DNA from: UBA4742 sp963734965
Lineage (GTDB): Bacteria; Actinomycetota; Acidimicrobiia; Acidimicrobiales; Acidimicrobilacustridaceae
Length of the DNA stretch: 64,000 nt
NCBI GenBank assembly: GCA_963734965.1
Contig: CAVTJK010000004.1
Coordinates: forward strand, 1,798,001-1,862,000
Direction: 5' to 3'
Position numbers and translations under genes: made by a program. A model generated the notes under the pieces. It ran no database searches. It was given only the letters and a program-made list of their open reading frames with translations, and was not told the DNA's origin. Below, one piece after another: positions 1-8,487 of this stretch. The stretch's first letter is position 1, and each line of letters begins with the position of its first letter.

Positions 1-816
1 GGCATGGTGGCGACGGTGAACCCGTGCGGCTTCGCCATGCTGCCCGCCTACCTGTCGTTCTTCCTCGGGCTCGAGGGCACCGACACCGACGCCCAGGCCA
101 ACTTGTTGCGGGCCCTGGCCGTCGGCGGCACCATGACCGCCGGCTTCGTCCTGGTGTTCGGGCTGCTCGGGATCGTGCTGGACAGCTTCATCAGCTCGAT
201 CGAGTCGTGGCTGCCATGGGTCACCATCGTGCTCGGGCTGGGGCTCATCCCCCTCGGCGTGATGCTGTTCCGCGGTCGCTCGCTCAACGTCGCCCTGCCC
301 ACGTTCTCACGGGGAACGCGCGACCGCGAGCTCGTCTCGGTGTTCCTGTTCGGCGTGTCGTACGCGCTGGTGTCGCTGTCATGCACCATCCCGCTGTTCA
401 TCGCCGTCGTGTCGACCACCTTCACGAGCTCGAACTTCATCTCGGGACTGGCGACCTATGTCGCCTACGCGCTGGGCATGGGGGTCGTGCTCGTCGCGCT
501 GACGGTGGCGCTGGCCATGGCCCGCCAGTCCTTGGTCCACTCGGTGCGGCGGGTCCTCCCCTACGTCTACAAGATCTCGGGGGTGCTGTTGCTGGTCGCC
601 GGCGTATACGTCGCCTACTACGGGTGGTACGAGCTGCGCCTGAACCACGGCGACACCTCGGGTGGGGCGGCGGCGAGCTTCGTCTTCGATCTCAACAGCT
701 CGATCAGCAACTGGATCCAACGCACCGGGCCGATCCGGATCGGCATCGTGCTGGCCGCCGCCATCGGCGTGACGGTGGCGCTGGTGATGAGCCGGCGGGG
801 CCGCTCGGCCGAGTAG
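1..816 (+). CDS. CcdA/DsbD-family cytochrome c biogenesis membrane protein, 5' partial
   Basis: Polytopic membrane protein of the CcdA (DsbD transmembrane) family, which passes electrons from cytoplasmic thioredoxin across the membrane to keep extracytoplasmic thiols, such as apocytochrome c CXXCH, reduced. The first visible residues carry the family hallmark VNPCGFAMLPAYL with its conserved Cys, and a second conserved Cys lies in SLSCTIPLF near residue 127, as expected for the redox pair. About six to seven hydrophobic segments follow, and the tail ends in basic residues. In CcdA proteins the NPCG motif sits inside the first helix, and the reading frame is open to base 1, so the gene almost certainly starts upstream and the internal ATG at 4 is not its start. 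It would fit the cytochrome c-containing oxidase encoded further right. Confidence 0.85.
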   Translation, partial: GMVATVNPCGFAMLPAYLSFFLGLEGTDTDAQANLLRALAVGGTMTAGFVLVFGLLGIVLDSFISSIESWLPWVTIVLGLGLIPLGVMLFRGRSLNVALPTFSRGTRDRELVSVFLFGVSYALVSLSCTIPLFIAVVSTTFTSSNFISGLATYVAYALGMGVVLVALTVALAMARQSLVHSVRRVLPYVYKISGVLLLVAGVYVAYYGWYELRLNHGDTSGGAAASFVFDLNSSISNWIQRTGPIRIGIVLAAAIGVTVALVMSRRGRSAE

Positions 817-886
817 CGCCCGCGCGCGACCAAGCGCACGGGCGTGGCGTCGGTGCCGCGCCGGAGGTTCAGACCGGGCGCTGCGG

Positions 887-892
887 TAGGTT
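887..892 (+). promoter_or_regulatory. -10 box of a leaderless gene (TAGGTT)
   Basis: TAGGTT ends 8 nt before the ATG at 901. No Shine-Dalgarno lies between, so transcription probably starts at or next to the start codon. Same arrangement as 13 other genes in the window. Confidence 0.55.
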
Positions 893-900
893 CGCCGCGC

Positions 901-1521
901 ATGTTCGCTGACCTGTTGGCTCACCCCGGCGTCGACGAGATCGTCTCGCTGCGATCGCGCTTCGGCTTCATGGCCTTCCACGGGGGTTCACTCGAGAAAG
1001 GGACCGACGATGTGGCCGTGGCCGCCGCCGAGGCGGCCGGTGCCTCGCTCTATGCCGTGGTGCAACCGCCCGACTTCCAGTGGCACATCCCGTCCAACGA
1101 GGTCGACCCCGAGTCGTCGCCGGCCCTGGCCACCTTCCTCGACCACGTCGATGTCGCCGTGGCCGTCCACGGATTCGGCCGGCCCGGGCTGTTCACCACG
1201 ATCCTCCTCGGCGGCACGAACCGCGACCTGGCCAGCCGGCTGGCAGCCGAGGTGGGGCCCGCCCTGCCCGACTACACGCTGGTCGACGACATCGAGGCCA
1301 TCCCCCGCGAGCTGCGCGGGCTGCACCCGGACAACCCGGTCAACCTCGCCCGCCACGGCGGTGTCCAGCTCGAGCTGCCGCCACGCGTCCGCGGCCTCGG
1401 GCCGTTCTGGGAGGGGGCGGCGCACCGCCAGGCCGGCCGACGCTCGCCCCACACGATCGCCCTCATCGACGGGCTGACCCGAACGGCGCTCGCCCACGCC
1501 CACGCTTCTGGCGGCGATTGA
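901..1521 (+). CDS. Poly-gamma-glutamate hydrolase-like protein (PF05908/YjqB type)
   Basis: About 206 residues resembling the poly-gamma-glutamate hydrolase/phage replication YjqB family, zinc peptidases related to carboxypeptidase and amidohydrolase folds. The family's metal-site pattern is visible: FMAFHGGSLEKGTD near residues 21-34 supplies the His and Glu, and AVAVHGFG near residue 83 supplies a second His block. It has no signal peptide, so it probably acts in the cytoplasm. I chose the ATG at 901, rather than an in-frame earlier codon, because TAGGTT sits 8 nt upstream and homology begins there. The stop codon is embedded in a palindromic repeat that may act as its terminator. The substrate in this organism is unknown. 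Confidence 0.7.
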   Translation: MFADLLAHPGVDEIVSLRSRFGFMAFHGGSLEKGTDDVAVAAAEAAGASLYAVVQPPDFQWHIPSNEVDPESSPALATFLDHVDVAVAVHGFGRPGLFTTILLGGTNRDLASRLAAEVGPALPDYTLVDDIEAIPRELRGLHPDNPVNLARHGGVQLELPPRVRGLGPFWEGAAHRQAGRRSPHTIALIDGLTRTALAHAHASGGD

Positions 1522-1552
1522 GGGCGCCCAGCGCCCTCAGATGCCGCCGGAA
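1506..1552. repeat. Palindromic intergenic repeat, copy A
   Basis: Stem arms TTCTGGCGGC and GCCGCCGGAA flank an inner perfect stem TGAGGGCGC / GCGCCCTCA with a 3-nt loop. The two stems are separated by the same three bases, GAT, on each side. The TGA of the preceding gene lies in the left inner arm. Copies B (30721-30766) and C (57651-57698) share the ends and the layout. It probably acts as a terminator. Confidence 0.75.
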
Positions 1553-1583
1553 CCCCGAGCGGGGAGGTTCTGAGCCGCGGCGA

Positions 1584-1589
1584 TAGCCT
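1584..1589 (+). promoter_or_regulatory. -10 box of a leaderless gene (TAGCCT)
   Basis: TAGCCT ends 8 nt before the ATG at 1598, with no ribosome binding site in between. Confidence 0.55.
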
Positions 1590-1597
1590 CGCCGCCC

Positions 1598-2533
1598 ATG
1601 GACGCGCGCATCTTCACCGAGCCTCAACAGGGTGCCTCGTACGATCAGCTGCTGGCCGTGGCGCAGCGGGCCGAGGGCAACGGCTTCGACGGGTTCTTCC
1701 GGTCGGACCACTACCTGAAGATGGGCAACGTCACGGGTCAGCCTGGTCCGACCGACACCTGGGTCACGTTGGGCGCCATCGCTCGCGAAACCACGAGCAT
1801 CCGCTTGGGGACACTGGTGTGCTCGGCGACCTTCCGCCTCCCCGGCCCGCTGGCCGTCGCCGTGGCCCAGGTCGACGACATGAGCGGCGGCCGGGTCGAG
1901 CTGGGCATCGGCGCCGGCTGGTTCGACAGCGAGCACGTCGCCTACGGCATCCCGTTCCCGCCGCTCGGCGAGCGCTTCGACCGACTCGAGGAGCAACTCG
2001 AGATCATCACCGGCCTGTGGCGCACCCCGGCCGACAGCGAGTACTCCTTCGAGGGCCAGCACTACACCGTGGTCGGCTCGCCGGCCCTGCCCAAGCCGAT
2101 CCAGTCCGGCGGCCCTCCGGTCATCATCGGGGGCCATGGTCCCACGCGCACACCGAGATTGGCGGCCCGGTTCGCCCGCGAGTTCAACGTCGGCTTCTCG
2201 TCCATCGACGTCACCGCCGGACAGTTCCAGAAGGTCCGCGCCGCCTGCGAAGCCATCGATCGCGATCCCGACGAGCTCGTCTACTCGGCGGCCCTCGTCG
2301 TGTGCTGCGGCGAGACCGACACCGAGCTCGAGCGACGGGCGGCGGCCATCGGCCGGCGCCTCGACGGCGATCTGCGCGAGAACGGCGCCGCCGGCTCGCC
2401 CGCCGAGGTGCTGGACAAGCTGGCCGCCTACGCCGAGGCCGGCATCCAGCGGGTCTACCTGCAACTGCTCGACCTCGACGACCTCGATCACATCGACCTG
2501 ATCGGCCACCAGGTCCTCCCGCTGCTCGCCTGA
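1598..2533 (+). CDS. LLM-class F420-dependent oxidoreductase
   Basis: Intact 311-residue luciferase-like monooxygenase (TIM barrel), a family using FMN or, in actinobacteria, coenzyme F420. The N-terminus reads DARIFTEPQQGASYDQL, followed by the barrel motif GFFRSDHYL near residues 36-44, the conserved MSGGRVELGIGAGW block near 95-108, and the C-terminal IQRVYLQLLDLDDLDHIDL typical of F420-dependent TIGR03560-like proteins. It probably acts in the cytoplasm as a hydride-transfer enzyme; the substrate cannot be read from sequence. It is a single gene with its own leaderless promoter and converges on pdxH. A second LLM gene of a different subfamily lies at 16779. Confidence 0.85.
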   Translation: MDARIFTEPQQGASYDQLLAVAQRAEGNGFDGFFRSDHYLKMGNVTGQPGPTDTWVTLGAIARETTSIRLGTLVCSATFRLPGPLAVAVAQVDDMSGGRVELGIGAGWFDSEHVAYGIPFPPLGERFDRLEEQLEIITGLWRTPADSEYSFEGQHYTVVGSPALPKPIQSGGPPVIIGGHGPTRTPRLAARFAREFNVGFSSIDVTAGQFQKVRAACEAIDRDPDELVYSAALVVCCGETDTELERRAAAIGRRLDGDLRENGAAGSPAEVLDKLAAYAEAGIQRVYLQLLDLDDLDHIDLIGHQVLPLLA

Positions 2534-2591
2534 CTCCCCCCTGTCTCCCGCCTGTCTCCCCGTTCCCGGCCTGACGAGCGCCAAGATCCCC

Positions 2592-2640
2592 AACCTGTGC
2601 CGTCAGATGTACCCCCCAGGCGCGCGTTGCGGCACAGGTT
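2592..2640. repeat. 11-bp inverted repeat between convergent genes
   Basis: Perfect arms AACCTGTGCCG (2592-2602) and CGGCACAGGTT (2630-2640) enclose a 27-nt loop. It lies between the 3' ends of the LLM gene and pdxH. It could be a bidirectional terminator, but the loop is long and there is no U-tract, so a mobile-element remnant or protein site is also possible. Confidence 0.6.
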
Positions 2641-2655
2641 CGAGCACGGAGTGGA

Positions 2656-3312
2656 TCAGGGGGCGAGGCGCTCGATGATCCAGTCGGCGCTGTCGTCCCC
2701 AGACTGGGGGTCGTCAGGGCGGCGGTAGCGGAGCCGATCGTGCAGGCGGGATCGCCGGCCCTGCCAGAACTCGATCTCGACGGGCTCCACGACGAACCCA
2801 CCCCAGTGCGGCGGACGCGGGACCTCACCGCCGGCGTACTGGCGCTCGAGGGCGGCGAAGCGGTCAGCGAGCACGGCTCGGTCGTCGATCACGGTGCTCT
2901 GGTCTGACGCCCAGGCGCCCAGCTGGCTGTCGCGTGGACGGGAGGCGAAGTAGGCGTCGGACACCTCGGCGCTGGTGCGCCGGGCTCGGCCGGCGACCCG
3001 GACCTGACGACCGATGGCGATCCAAGGGAAGCACAGCGCGACATCAGGACTGGCCTCGATCTCTCGGGCCTTCTGGCTGCGGTAGTTGGTGTAGAAGGTG
3101 AAGCCCCCGTCGGTTCCCCGCAACAGCACGTGGCGCGAGGACGGCGCTCCCGTCGCTGACACCGTCGACACGACCATGGCCTCGGGCTGGTGGACGCCGG
3201 CCTCGGCGGCGACCTCGAACCACCGAGCGAACTGGACGTAGGGATCGGCATCGACATCGACCTCGTCCAGGCCGATCAGCTCGAGCTCGACCCGGCGTGC
3301 TTCTAGATCCAT
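2656..3312 (-). CDS. pdxH: Pyridoxamine/pyridoxine 5'-phosphate oxidase
   Basis: FMN enzyme making pyridoxal 5'-phosphate from PNP or PMP, about 218 residues as usual for PdxH. Visible family motifs are the FMN-binding SSRHVLLRG near residue 58, the FYTNYRSQKAREIEA block near 72-86, a central PWIAIGRQVRVAGRA, the SRPRDSQLGAWAS segment, and the C-terminal substrate-site run ending WIIERLAP with SRLHDRLRYRR before it. The ATG at 3312 gives the normal N-terminus; it lies 11 nt after the sdhD stop, so pdxH is probably the last gene of a serS-sdhC-sdhD-pdxH transcript. The reading frame is intact. Confidence 0.93.
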   Translation of the reverse strand: MDLEARRVELELIGLDEVDVDADPYVQFARWFEVAAEAGVHQPEAMVVSTVSATGAPSSRHVLLRGTDGGFTFYTNYRSQKAREIEASPDVALCFPWIAIGRQVRVAGRARRTSAEVSDAYFASRPRDSQLGAWASDQSTVIDDRAVLADRFAALERQYAGGEVPRPPHWGGFVVEPVEIEFWQGRRSRLHDRLRYRRPDDPQSGDDSADWIIERLAP

Positions 3313-3323
3313 CTGACGACCGA

Positions 3324-3791
3324 TCAGGAAACGTTGAACGAGAACACGGTCGACAGCGCGAGGACCCCGATCGTCGCCAAGACGACGGCGAGCACGACCG
3401 TGATCGTCGTGGCCATCGCCGATCGACCGAGGCGACGGGTCAGCAAGCCGTTGACGCCGAGTCCGCCGTGCCCGAGCGCGAGAACCAGCAGGATGCCGTC
3501 GAACAGCCGCCAACCTCCCGAGTGCCACCGATCGACGTAGAAGGCCACGCCGAAGTGACCCGGATCATGGAACACCCACGTGGAGAGCACGTGCACGAGC
3601 AACAGCAGTACCAACAGCCACGACGACACCTGCATGAGGTGCCAGGACCAGCTGCGGACCTCGGCGTCGCCGCCGGCCGCGCCCTCCGATCGGGACGCTT
3701 CGGTTGGCGACGAGGGCGGCGGAGGCGGTGGGGAATCGAGGGCGTCAGCGGTGTCGACGACGGCGTCGGCGGGGGGAGGCGGGGGGATCAA
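3324..3791 (-). CDS. sdhD: Succinate dehydrogenase membrane anchor subunit SdhD
   Basis: Hydrophobic anchor subunit of succinate:quinone oxidoreductase. After a proline-rich cytoplasmic leader of about 45 residues come three membrane segments. The family signature VHVLSTWVFHDPGHFGV lies in the first loop, and LFDGILLVLALGHGGLG supplies the helix-II heme b His and neighbouring quinone-site residues. The start is probably the TTG at 3791, which overlaps the sdhC stop (TTGA), indicating translational coupling. Unusually, the genes for the flavoprotein and iron-sulfur subunits (sdhA, sdhB) do not follow; pdxH does. Confidence 0.8.
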   Translation of the reverse strand: MIPPPPPADAVVDTADALDSPPPPPPSSPTEASRSEGAAGGDAEVRSWSWHLMQVSSWLLVLLLLVHVLSTWVFHDPGHFGVAFYVDRWHSGGWRLFDGILLVLALGHGGLGVNGLLTRRLGRSAMATTITVVLAVVLATIGVLALSTVFSFNVS

Positions 3792-4288
3792 CGGGTCGTC
3801 TCGGCGATCCACGGCCAGACGATGGCGGCGAAGCACGGGATGGCCACGGCCCAGGTGAGGAAGAGCACCGCCGCCCGGATGCGCACGTCGTGGGCGACCG
3901 AGCCGGGCGCGACCTCGGCCACCAGCCGACGCAGCCCGTCGAAGGTGTGGAACAGGGTCGCCAGCACGACGACGCAGATGACGAGGCGGGCGCCGAGACT
4001 GCCCATGGCCGCGCCCCATCGGTTGAAGCGGTTGCGATCGGCGATCTGGCCCAGGGCCGCGGCGAAGACGACCACGTAGACGAACACGACGACCCCGGCC
4101 ACCGCGCCCCACGGGCTGCGCCTCGCCCTCCCGGCGGCATCAGCGCCTCCATCGGCCGGGCGAGCCGGGGGATCGGGATCGCGAACGAGATCGGGCTCGG
4201 GATCGACATCCACGTCGACGCCACCCGGCCCGACGTCATCGGGGTCGCCCGGTGACGGGACGAGACCCTGGTCGTCGGTGTCGTCCAC
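3788..4288 (-). CDS. sdhC: Succinate dehydrogenase cytochrome b subunit SdhC
   Basis: Partner anchor subunit of the succinate dehydrogenase membrane domain, about 166 residues. An acidic and proline-rich N-terminal stretch of about 50 residues precedes three transmembrane helices. LFHTFDGLRRLV in the middle helix matches the SdhC H-x(3)-G-x-R-x-L heme b motif. The GTG at 4288, just after the serS stop, is the likely start. Its 3' end overlaps sdhD. The long acidic leader is atypical for SdhC. I rely on the heme motif, size and pairing with SdhD for the call. Confidence 0.78.
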   Translation of the reverse strand: MDDTDDQGLVPSPGDPDDVGPGGVDVDVDPEPDLVRDPDPPARPADGGADAAGRARRSPWGAVAGVVVFVYVVVFAAALGQIADRNRFNRWGAAMGSLGARLVICVVVLATLFHTFDGLRRLVAEVAPGSVAHDVRIRAAVLFLTWAVAIPCFAAIVWPWIAETTR

Positions 4289-4290
4289 GA

Positions 4291-5588
4291 TCAGCCTGCG
4301 GCCGGTTCGAGGCGGGTCAGGCCGCTCAGGTAGGGGTGGAGGAGCTCGGGCAGCACGACCGTGCCGTCGGGCTGGCGGTGGGTCTCGACCAGCGCCGCCC
4401 ACACCCGCGGCACGGCGAGCGCCGACCCGTTCAGGGTGTGGCAGATCTCGGTGCCCTTGCCGTCGGCCGGGCGGTACCGGACGTTGGCGCGACGCGCCTG
4501 GTAGTCGGCGAACCACGACACCGACGACACCTCGAGCCACCGATCGACCCCGGGCGAGTACACCTCGATGTCGAACGTCCGGTGCTGGGACGACCCGAGG
4601 TCGCCGGCGCACAGGTCGAGGATCCGGTAGGCCAGCCCGAGGTCGCCGATGAGGGACTCGGCCCGGGCGAGGATCTCGGCGTGGATCGTCGGGCGCCTGA
4701 TCGGGCGTGGCGTAGGCGAGGAGCTCGACCTTGTCGAACTCGTGGACGCGCAGCAGCCCACGGGTGTCCTTGCCGGCCGAGCCCGCCTCGCGACGGAAGC
4801 ACGACGTGTGGGCGCAGAGCCGCATCGGCAGCTCGTCCTCGTCGAGGATCTCGTCCCGGGCCAGCGACGTGAGCGGCACCTCGGCGGTGGGGATGGCCCA
4901 CAGGTCGTCGCGCTCGAGGTGGTAGGCGTCGTCCTCGAACTTGGGGAGGTGACCGGTGGAGATCATGCGTCGCGGTTCGCACCAGGGTCGGCGGTCGGAC
5001 CTCCTCGTAGAGATCGGCGTTCCGGTCGAGCGCGAGCTGGCACAGCGCCCGCACCAGCGCGGCGCCCGGCCTCGCGGTACATGACGAACATCGACCCCGA
5101 CATCTTGGCGCCGCGCTCGAGATCGAGGATGCCGAGCTCCTCGCCGATGTCCCAGTGCGGCACCCGCTGGTGCTCGGCGTACGAGTCGGGGTCGAAGTGC
5201 TCGACGCGCACCACGACGTTGTCGTCGGGCCCGGCGCCGTCGGGCGCCTCGTCGGCGGGCAGGTTCGGCAGCGCAGCAGCAGGTCGCGGAGCTCGGCCGC
5301 GAGCTGCTCGGCGCCTGCGTCGAGCTCCTTCTCTCGCGCACGCCGAGCGCGGCTCTCCTCCTGCAGCTCGGCCGCCTCGTCGACCTTGCCGTCCCGCCTC
5401 AGGAGCCCGACCTCCTTCGAGAGCTTGTTCACCTGGCCGCGCAGATCGTCGCGTTCGCTGGCCAGGCCGCGTTGCTGCCGGTCGAGGTCACGGGCCCGCT
5501 CGAGCGTGGTGATCTCGACATCGCCTCGGCGGGCCAGCGCGGCGGCGACCTCGTCGAATTCGGAGCGCAGCCGGCGCACGTCGAGCAT
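4291..5588 (-). CDS. serS: Seryl-tRNA synthetase (frameshifted)
   Basis: Class II aminoacyl-tRNA synthetase charging tRNA-Ser. The N-terminal coiled-coil tRNA-binding arm begins MLDVRRLRSEFDEV and is rich in Arg, Glu and Ala. Downstream fragments carry the class II motifs: WAIPTAEVPLTSL (motif 1-2 region), SCFRREAGSAGKDTRGLLRVHEF (motif 2) and the C-terminal motif 3 region ALAVPRVWAALVE. The frame breaks near 5270, 5062, 4990 and 4700, and the fragments join into one normal-length synthetase if single bases are removed. An essential gene broken four times points to sequence errors. The ATG at 5588 has a TACCTT box 6 nt upstream and is probably leaderless. Confidence 0.9.
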
Positions 5589-5594
5589 CCCAGC

Positions 5595-5600
5595 AAGGTA
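5595..5600 (-). promoter_or_regulatory. -10 box of leaderless serS (TACCTT)
   Basis: On the minus strand TACCTT ends 6 nt before the serS ATG. It is back to back with the ABC exporter promoter at 5690. Confidence 0.55.
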
Positions 5601-5689
5601 CCAAGCCGCTGGTCGACGACCCGACACCGTTGTGCGTAGGGACCCGACGCCCACCAGGACCGGTCTTGGGGTCGGCCCCGGGCTGGCGG

Positions 5690-5695
5690 TAGCGT
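5690..5695 (+). promoter_or_regulatory. -10 box of the ABC exporter (TAGCGT)
   Basis: TAGCGT ends 8 nt before a GTG at 5704. That GTG connects in frame to the ABC ATPase only if the C-run at 5712-5718 is one base longer than written. Confidence 0.5.
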
Positions 5696-5703
5696 CGCCG
5701 CCG

Positions 5704-6751
5704 GTGCCGACCTCCCCCCGACCGCTCGACGCCGCCTGACCCCTTGCCGACGCCATCGGCCGTCGAGGTCCGAGACCTGGTGATCCGCTATGGCGATCGG
5801 ATGGCCGTCGACCAGCTCTGCGTTCTCGGCGGAGCCGGGCACGGTGTTGGCCCTGCTGGGACCGAACGGGGCCGGCAAGACGTCGACGGTCGAGACGCTC
5901 GAGGGCTACCGGCAGCCGTCGGCCGGGCAGGTGCGGGTGCTCGGGTCTCGACCCGCGCGCCGATCACGCCGGCGCTGACCCGACGCATCGGCGTGATGCT
6001 CCAGACCGGCGGCGTCTACACCGGCATCCGCCCCGGCGAGGCTGCTGCGGCTGTTCGCGTCGTACTACGACGACCCCGCCGATCCCGACGAGCTGCTCGA
6101 GCGGGTCGGCCTCGCCGACCGCCGGCCGCTCGACGTGGAAGAGCCTCTCGGGTGGCGAGCAGCAGCGGCTCTCGCTGGCGCTGGCGCTCGTCGGCCGACC
6201 CGAGGTCGCCTTCCTCGACGAGCCCACCGCCGGCATCGACCCGAGCGGGCGCCAGCTCATCCGTCGCGTGATCGCCGAGCTGCGCGACGCCGGGCGTGAC
6301 CGTGCTCCTGACGACCCACGACCTCGACGAAGCCGAGAAGCTGGCCGATCGGGTCGTCATCGTCGACCACGGGCGGGTGCTGGCCAGCGGGACCCCGGCC
6401 GAGCTGACGACGAGCGGCCAGCGCGACGAGATCCGCTTCGGCGCGCCCACCGGACTCGACGTGTCCGACCTCGGCCGGACCATCGTCGGCGACGGTGACC
6501 GAGGTGTCACCGGGCGAGTACCGCGTCGACCGGCGACCCCGACCCCGACCCGCATCGCCGCCATCACGACCTGGCTGGCCGAGCGCGATCTGGCCCTGGC
6601 CGACCTGCGCGCCGGTCGCCAGCGACTCGAGGACGTGTTCCTGCGCCTGACCGAGGCCGCCGCCGCCGACCGTGACGCCGCGGTCGGAGATCCGGTCACG
6701 GCGCGGCGCGCCGGTCGGGGCCGGCACCGGTCTCGCCGGGGTCGACCGTGA
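5704..6751 (+). CDS. ABC exporter ATP-binding protein (frameshifted)
   Basis: Cytoplasmic ATPase of an ABC-2 type exporter of the daunorubicin-resistance (DrrA-like) class. Fragments in the three frames give, in order, EVRDLVIRYGDRMAVDQL, Walker A GPNGAGKTST, the signature LSGGEQQRLSLALAL, Walker B VAFLDEPTAGIDP, and the H-loop LLTTHDLDEAEKLADRV, followed by a C-terminal regulatory region. The frame breaks near 5822, 5950, 6050, 6135, 6293 and 6490. The start is the GTG at 5704 if a base is missing in the C-run, otherwise the TTG at 5744. Its TGA overlaps the GTG of the permease gene (GTGA). The exported substrate is unknown. Confidence 0.85.
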
Positions 6752-7476
6752 AGGCCTACGCGGGCCAGACCCGCGCCGAGCTGACCCTCAGCCTGCGCCA
6801 GGGCGAGCAGCTGCTGGTCAGCGTGGCCATCCCGCTGGTTGCTGCTGGTCTTCTTCTCCCTGGTCGACGTGCTGCCCACGCCGGCGGGCGTGTCCAAGTC
6901 GGTCGACTTCCTGGCCCCGGGCATCCTGGCCCTGGCCGTGATGTCGACGGCCATGGTGAGCCTCGGCATCGGCACGGGGTTCGAGCGCCAGTACGGCGTG
7001 CTCAAGCGGCTCGGGTCGACCCCGCTCGGTCGACCCCGACTGGATCGCGGCCAAGACCACGATGGTGTTGGCCATCGAGCTCGGGCAGGTGATCATCCTG
7101 GTGCCGACCGCGCTGGCGCTCGGCTGGAACCCCGACGGCAACGTGGCCCTGGTGGTGCCGGCCTACGTGCTGGGCACGGCCGCCTTCGCCGGGATCGGCC
7201 TGCTGCATGGCCGGCACCCTCCGGGGAACGATCACCCTTGCGGCGGCCAACGGGTTGTACATCGTGCTGCTGCTGCTCGGCGGGATGATCATCCCGCTCT
7301 CCAGCCTGCACGGCCTGCGCTTCGTGGCCGATCTCCTGCCGGCCGGCGCGCTGAGCCAGGTCATGGCGGCCGCCTTCCGATCCTCGGTCCACGTCTCGAC
7401 GCAGAACTGGATCGTGCTCATCGCCTGGGCCGTCGCCGCTCCGCTGGCCGCCGCCCGCTGGTTCCGCTGGGAGTAG
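6748..7476 (+). CDS. ABC-2 type exporter permease (frameshifted)
   Basis: Membrane partner of the preceding ATPase, about 240 residues with six hydrophobic segments. It matches ABC-2 permeases: an amphipathic N-terminus, LAPGILALAVMSTAMVSLGIG with the family's typical gap before FERQYGVLKRLGSTP, and a late segment GGMIIPLSSL. Frame breaks near 6838, 7030 and 7205. It starts at the GTG overlapping the ATPase stop, so the two are co-translated. It stops 3 nt from the convergent GNAT gene. Confidence 0.8.
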
Positions 7477-7479
7477 CGA

Positions 7480-8112
7480 TCAGCGCCGAATCGGGCGCAC
7501 GATGACCTCGGAGCCGATGGCCTCGAAGTCGAGTCCGAGGAACATCCGCAACGATCGGGCGTTGCCCGGACTCACCGCGGCGAAGACCGGCTCCCCCGAC
7601 GCCACGAGGGCGAGCGCGTCGCACACGAGCGATCGACCCCAGCCCCGACCCTGGCCGTCGGGCTCGGCCTCGACGCTGATCTCGCGACGGCCGGCCAGAC
7701 CCCGGCTCAGGACGACCACCCCGCGATCGTCCCCGTAGGCGTCGATGTCGGTCCGAGCCAGGTATCGGGCGTGGACGACCCGTGGATGGTCGTCGTCGTC
7801 GAGCCGGGCCAGGTCGGATCCCTCACCGGTGCCGCGTCCGACGAGGGTCGCGTCGAGGCAGCTGATCCAACCCGTCGGTCCCGCCAACCACCTCAGGAAG
7901 TCCGGGTGCTCGCAGCCGCCGAAGGCATCGCCGGACCGAGCGACCACCTGGTCGGGATCGGCGGCGGTGGCCACGATGGCGTGCCCGGTGAAGCCGACCA
8001 CCGCCTCGATGCCCTCCGCGGGCGGCACCACCACCTCGACCACCCCGTCGACCGCCGGAAAGCGACCCTCGGCGGCGCTGATGAAGGTGGCGAGCAGGGG
8101 GTGATTGGTCAG
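7480..8112 (-). CDS. GNAT-like acetyltransferase
   Basis: About 210 residues. The C-terminal half looks like a GNAT acetyltransferase: EAEPDGQGRGWGRSLVCDAL resembles the acetyl-CoA pyrophosphate loop, and VSPGNARSLRMFLGLDFEAIG matches the final N-x(3)-S-x(2)-F-x(2)-LGF segment. The N-terminal half resembles a degenerate first GNAT repeat. No ATG, GTG or TTG fits the expected N-terminus. The best start is a CTG at 8112 that overlaps the ctaF stop (CTGA), in the style of the other overlaps here. The acceptor substrate is unknown; a link to the oxidase is only positional. Confidence 0.65.
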   Translation of the reverse strand: MTNHPLLATFISAAEGRFPAVDGVVEVVVPPAEGIEAVVGFTGHAIVATAADPDQVVARSGDAFGGCEHPDFLRWLAGPTGWISCLDATLVGRGTGEGSDLARLDDDDHPRVVHARYLARTDIDAYGDDRGVVVLSRGLAGRREISVEAEPDGQGRGWGRSLVCDALALVASGEPVFAAVSPGNARSLRMFLGLDFEAIGSEVIVRPIRR

Positions 8113-8477
8113 GGGTGCGGGTGCCCGTGGTACCACAGGTTGAGGATGGTGAGCACGGCGATGTAGACGACCACGGCCAGGATCAGACCCGAGTAGAAGA
8201 CGACCGTCAGCACCCGCTGGTCGAAGCGCAGGTGCATGAAGATGTAGGCGACGGTGAAGAACTTGACGGCCATCAACAGCAGCAGCACGAAGGTGACGGA
8301 CTTGGTGCCGGCGAAGTCCCAACCCGGAAAGCTCGGCCAGAGGTAGGTCGCCACCTCGATGGCGGTGAGCACGGCGAGGAAGATCGCGGTCAGCACGTAG
8401 AGCTTCTCGCGCGGGTACTCCTCCTTGGCTCCGTCGAGTACGGAGGTCGGGATCGGTTCGGCGGTCTCGGTGGCCAT
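8109..8477 (-). CDS. ctaF: Cytochrome c oxidase subunit IV
   Basis: A 122-residue membrane protein with three hydrophobic segments, of the prokaryotic cytochrome c oxidase subunit IV (COX4_pro) type. The diagnostic first segment YVLTAIFLAVLTAIEVATYLW and the following MAVKFFTVAYIFMHLRFD are present. It is a small accessory subunit of the aa3-type terminal oxidase in the cytoplasmic membrane. Last oxidase gene of the ctaC-D-E-F run; it follows ctaE by 10 nt. The ATG at 8477 gives a normal N-terminus. Confidence 0.88.
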   Translation of the reverse strand: MATETAEPIPTSVLDGAKEEYPREKLYVLTAIFLAVLTAIEVATYLWPSFPGWDFAGTKSVTFVLLLLMAVKFFTVAYIFMHLRFDQRVLTVVFYSGLILAVVVYIAVLTILNLWYHGHPHP

Positions 8478-8487
8478 GTCCGCGCTC

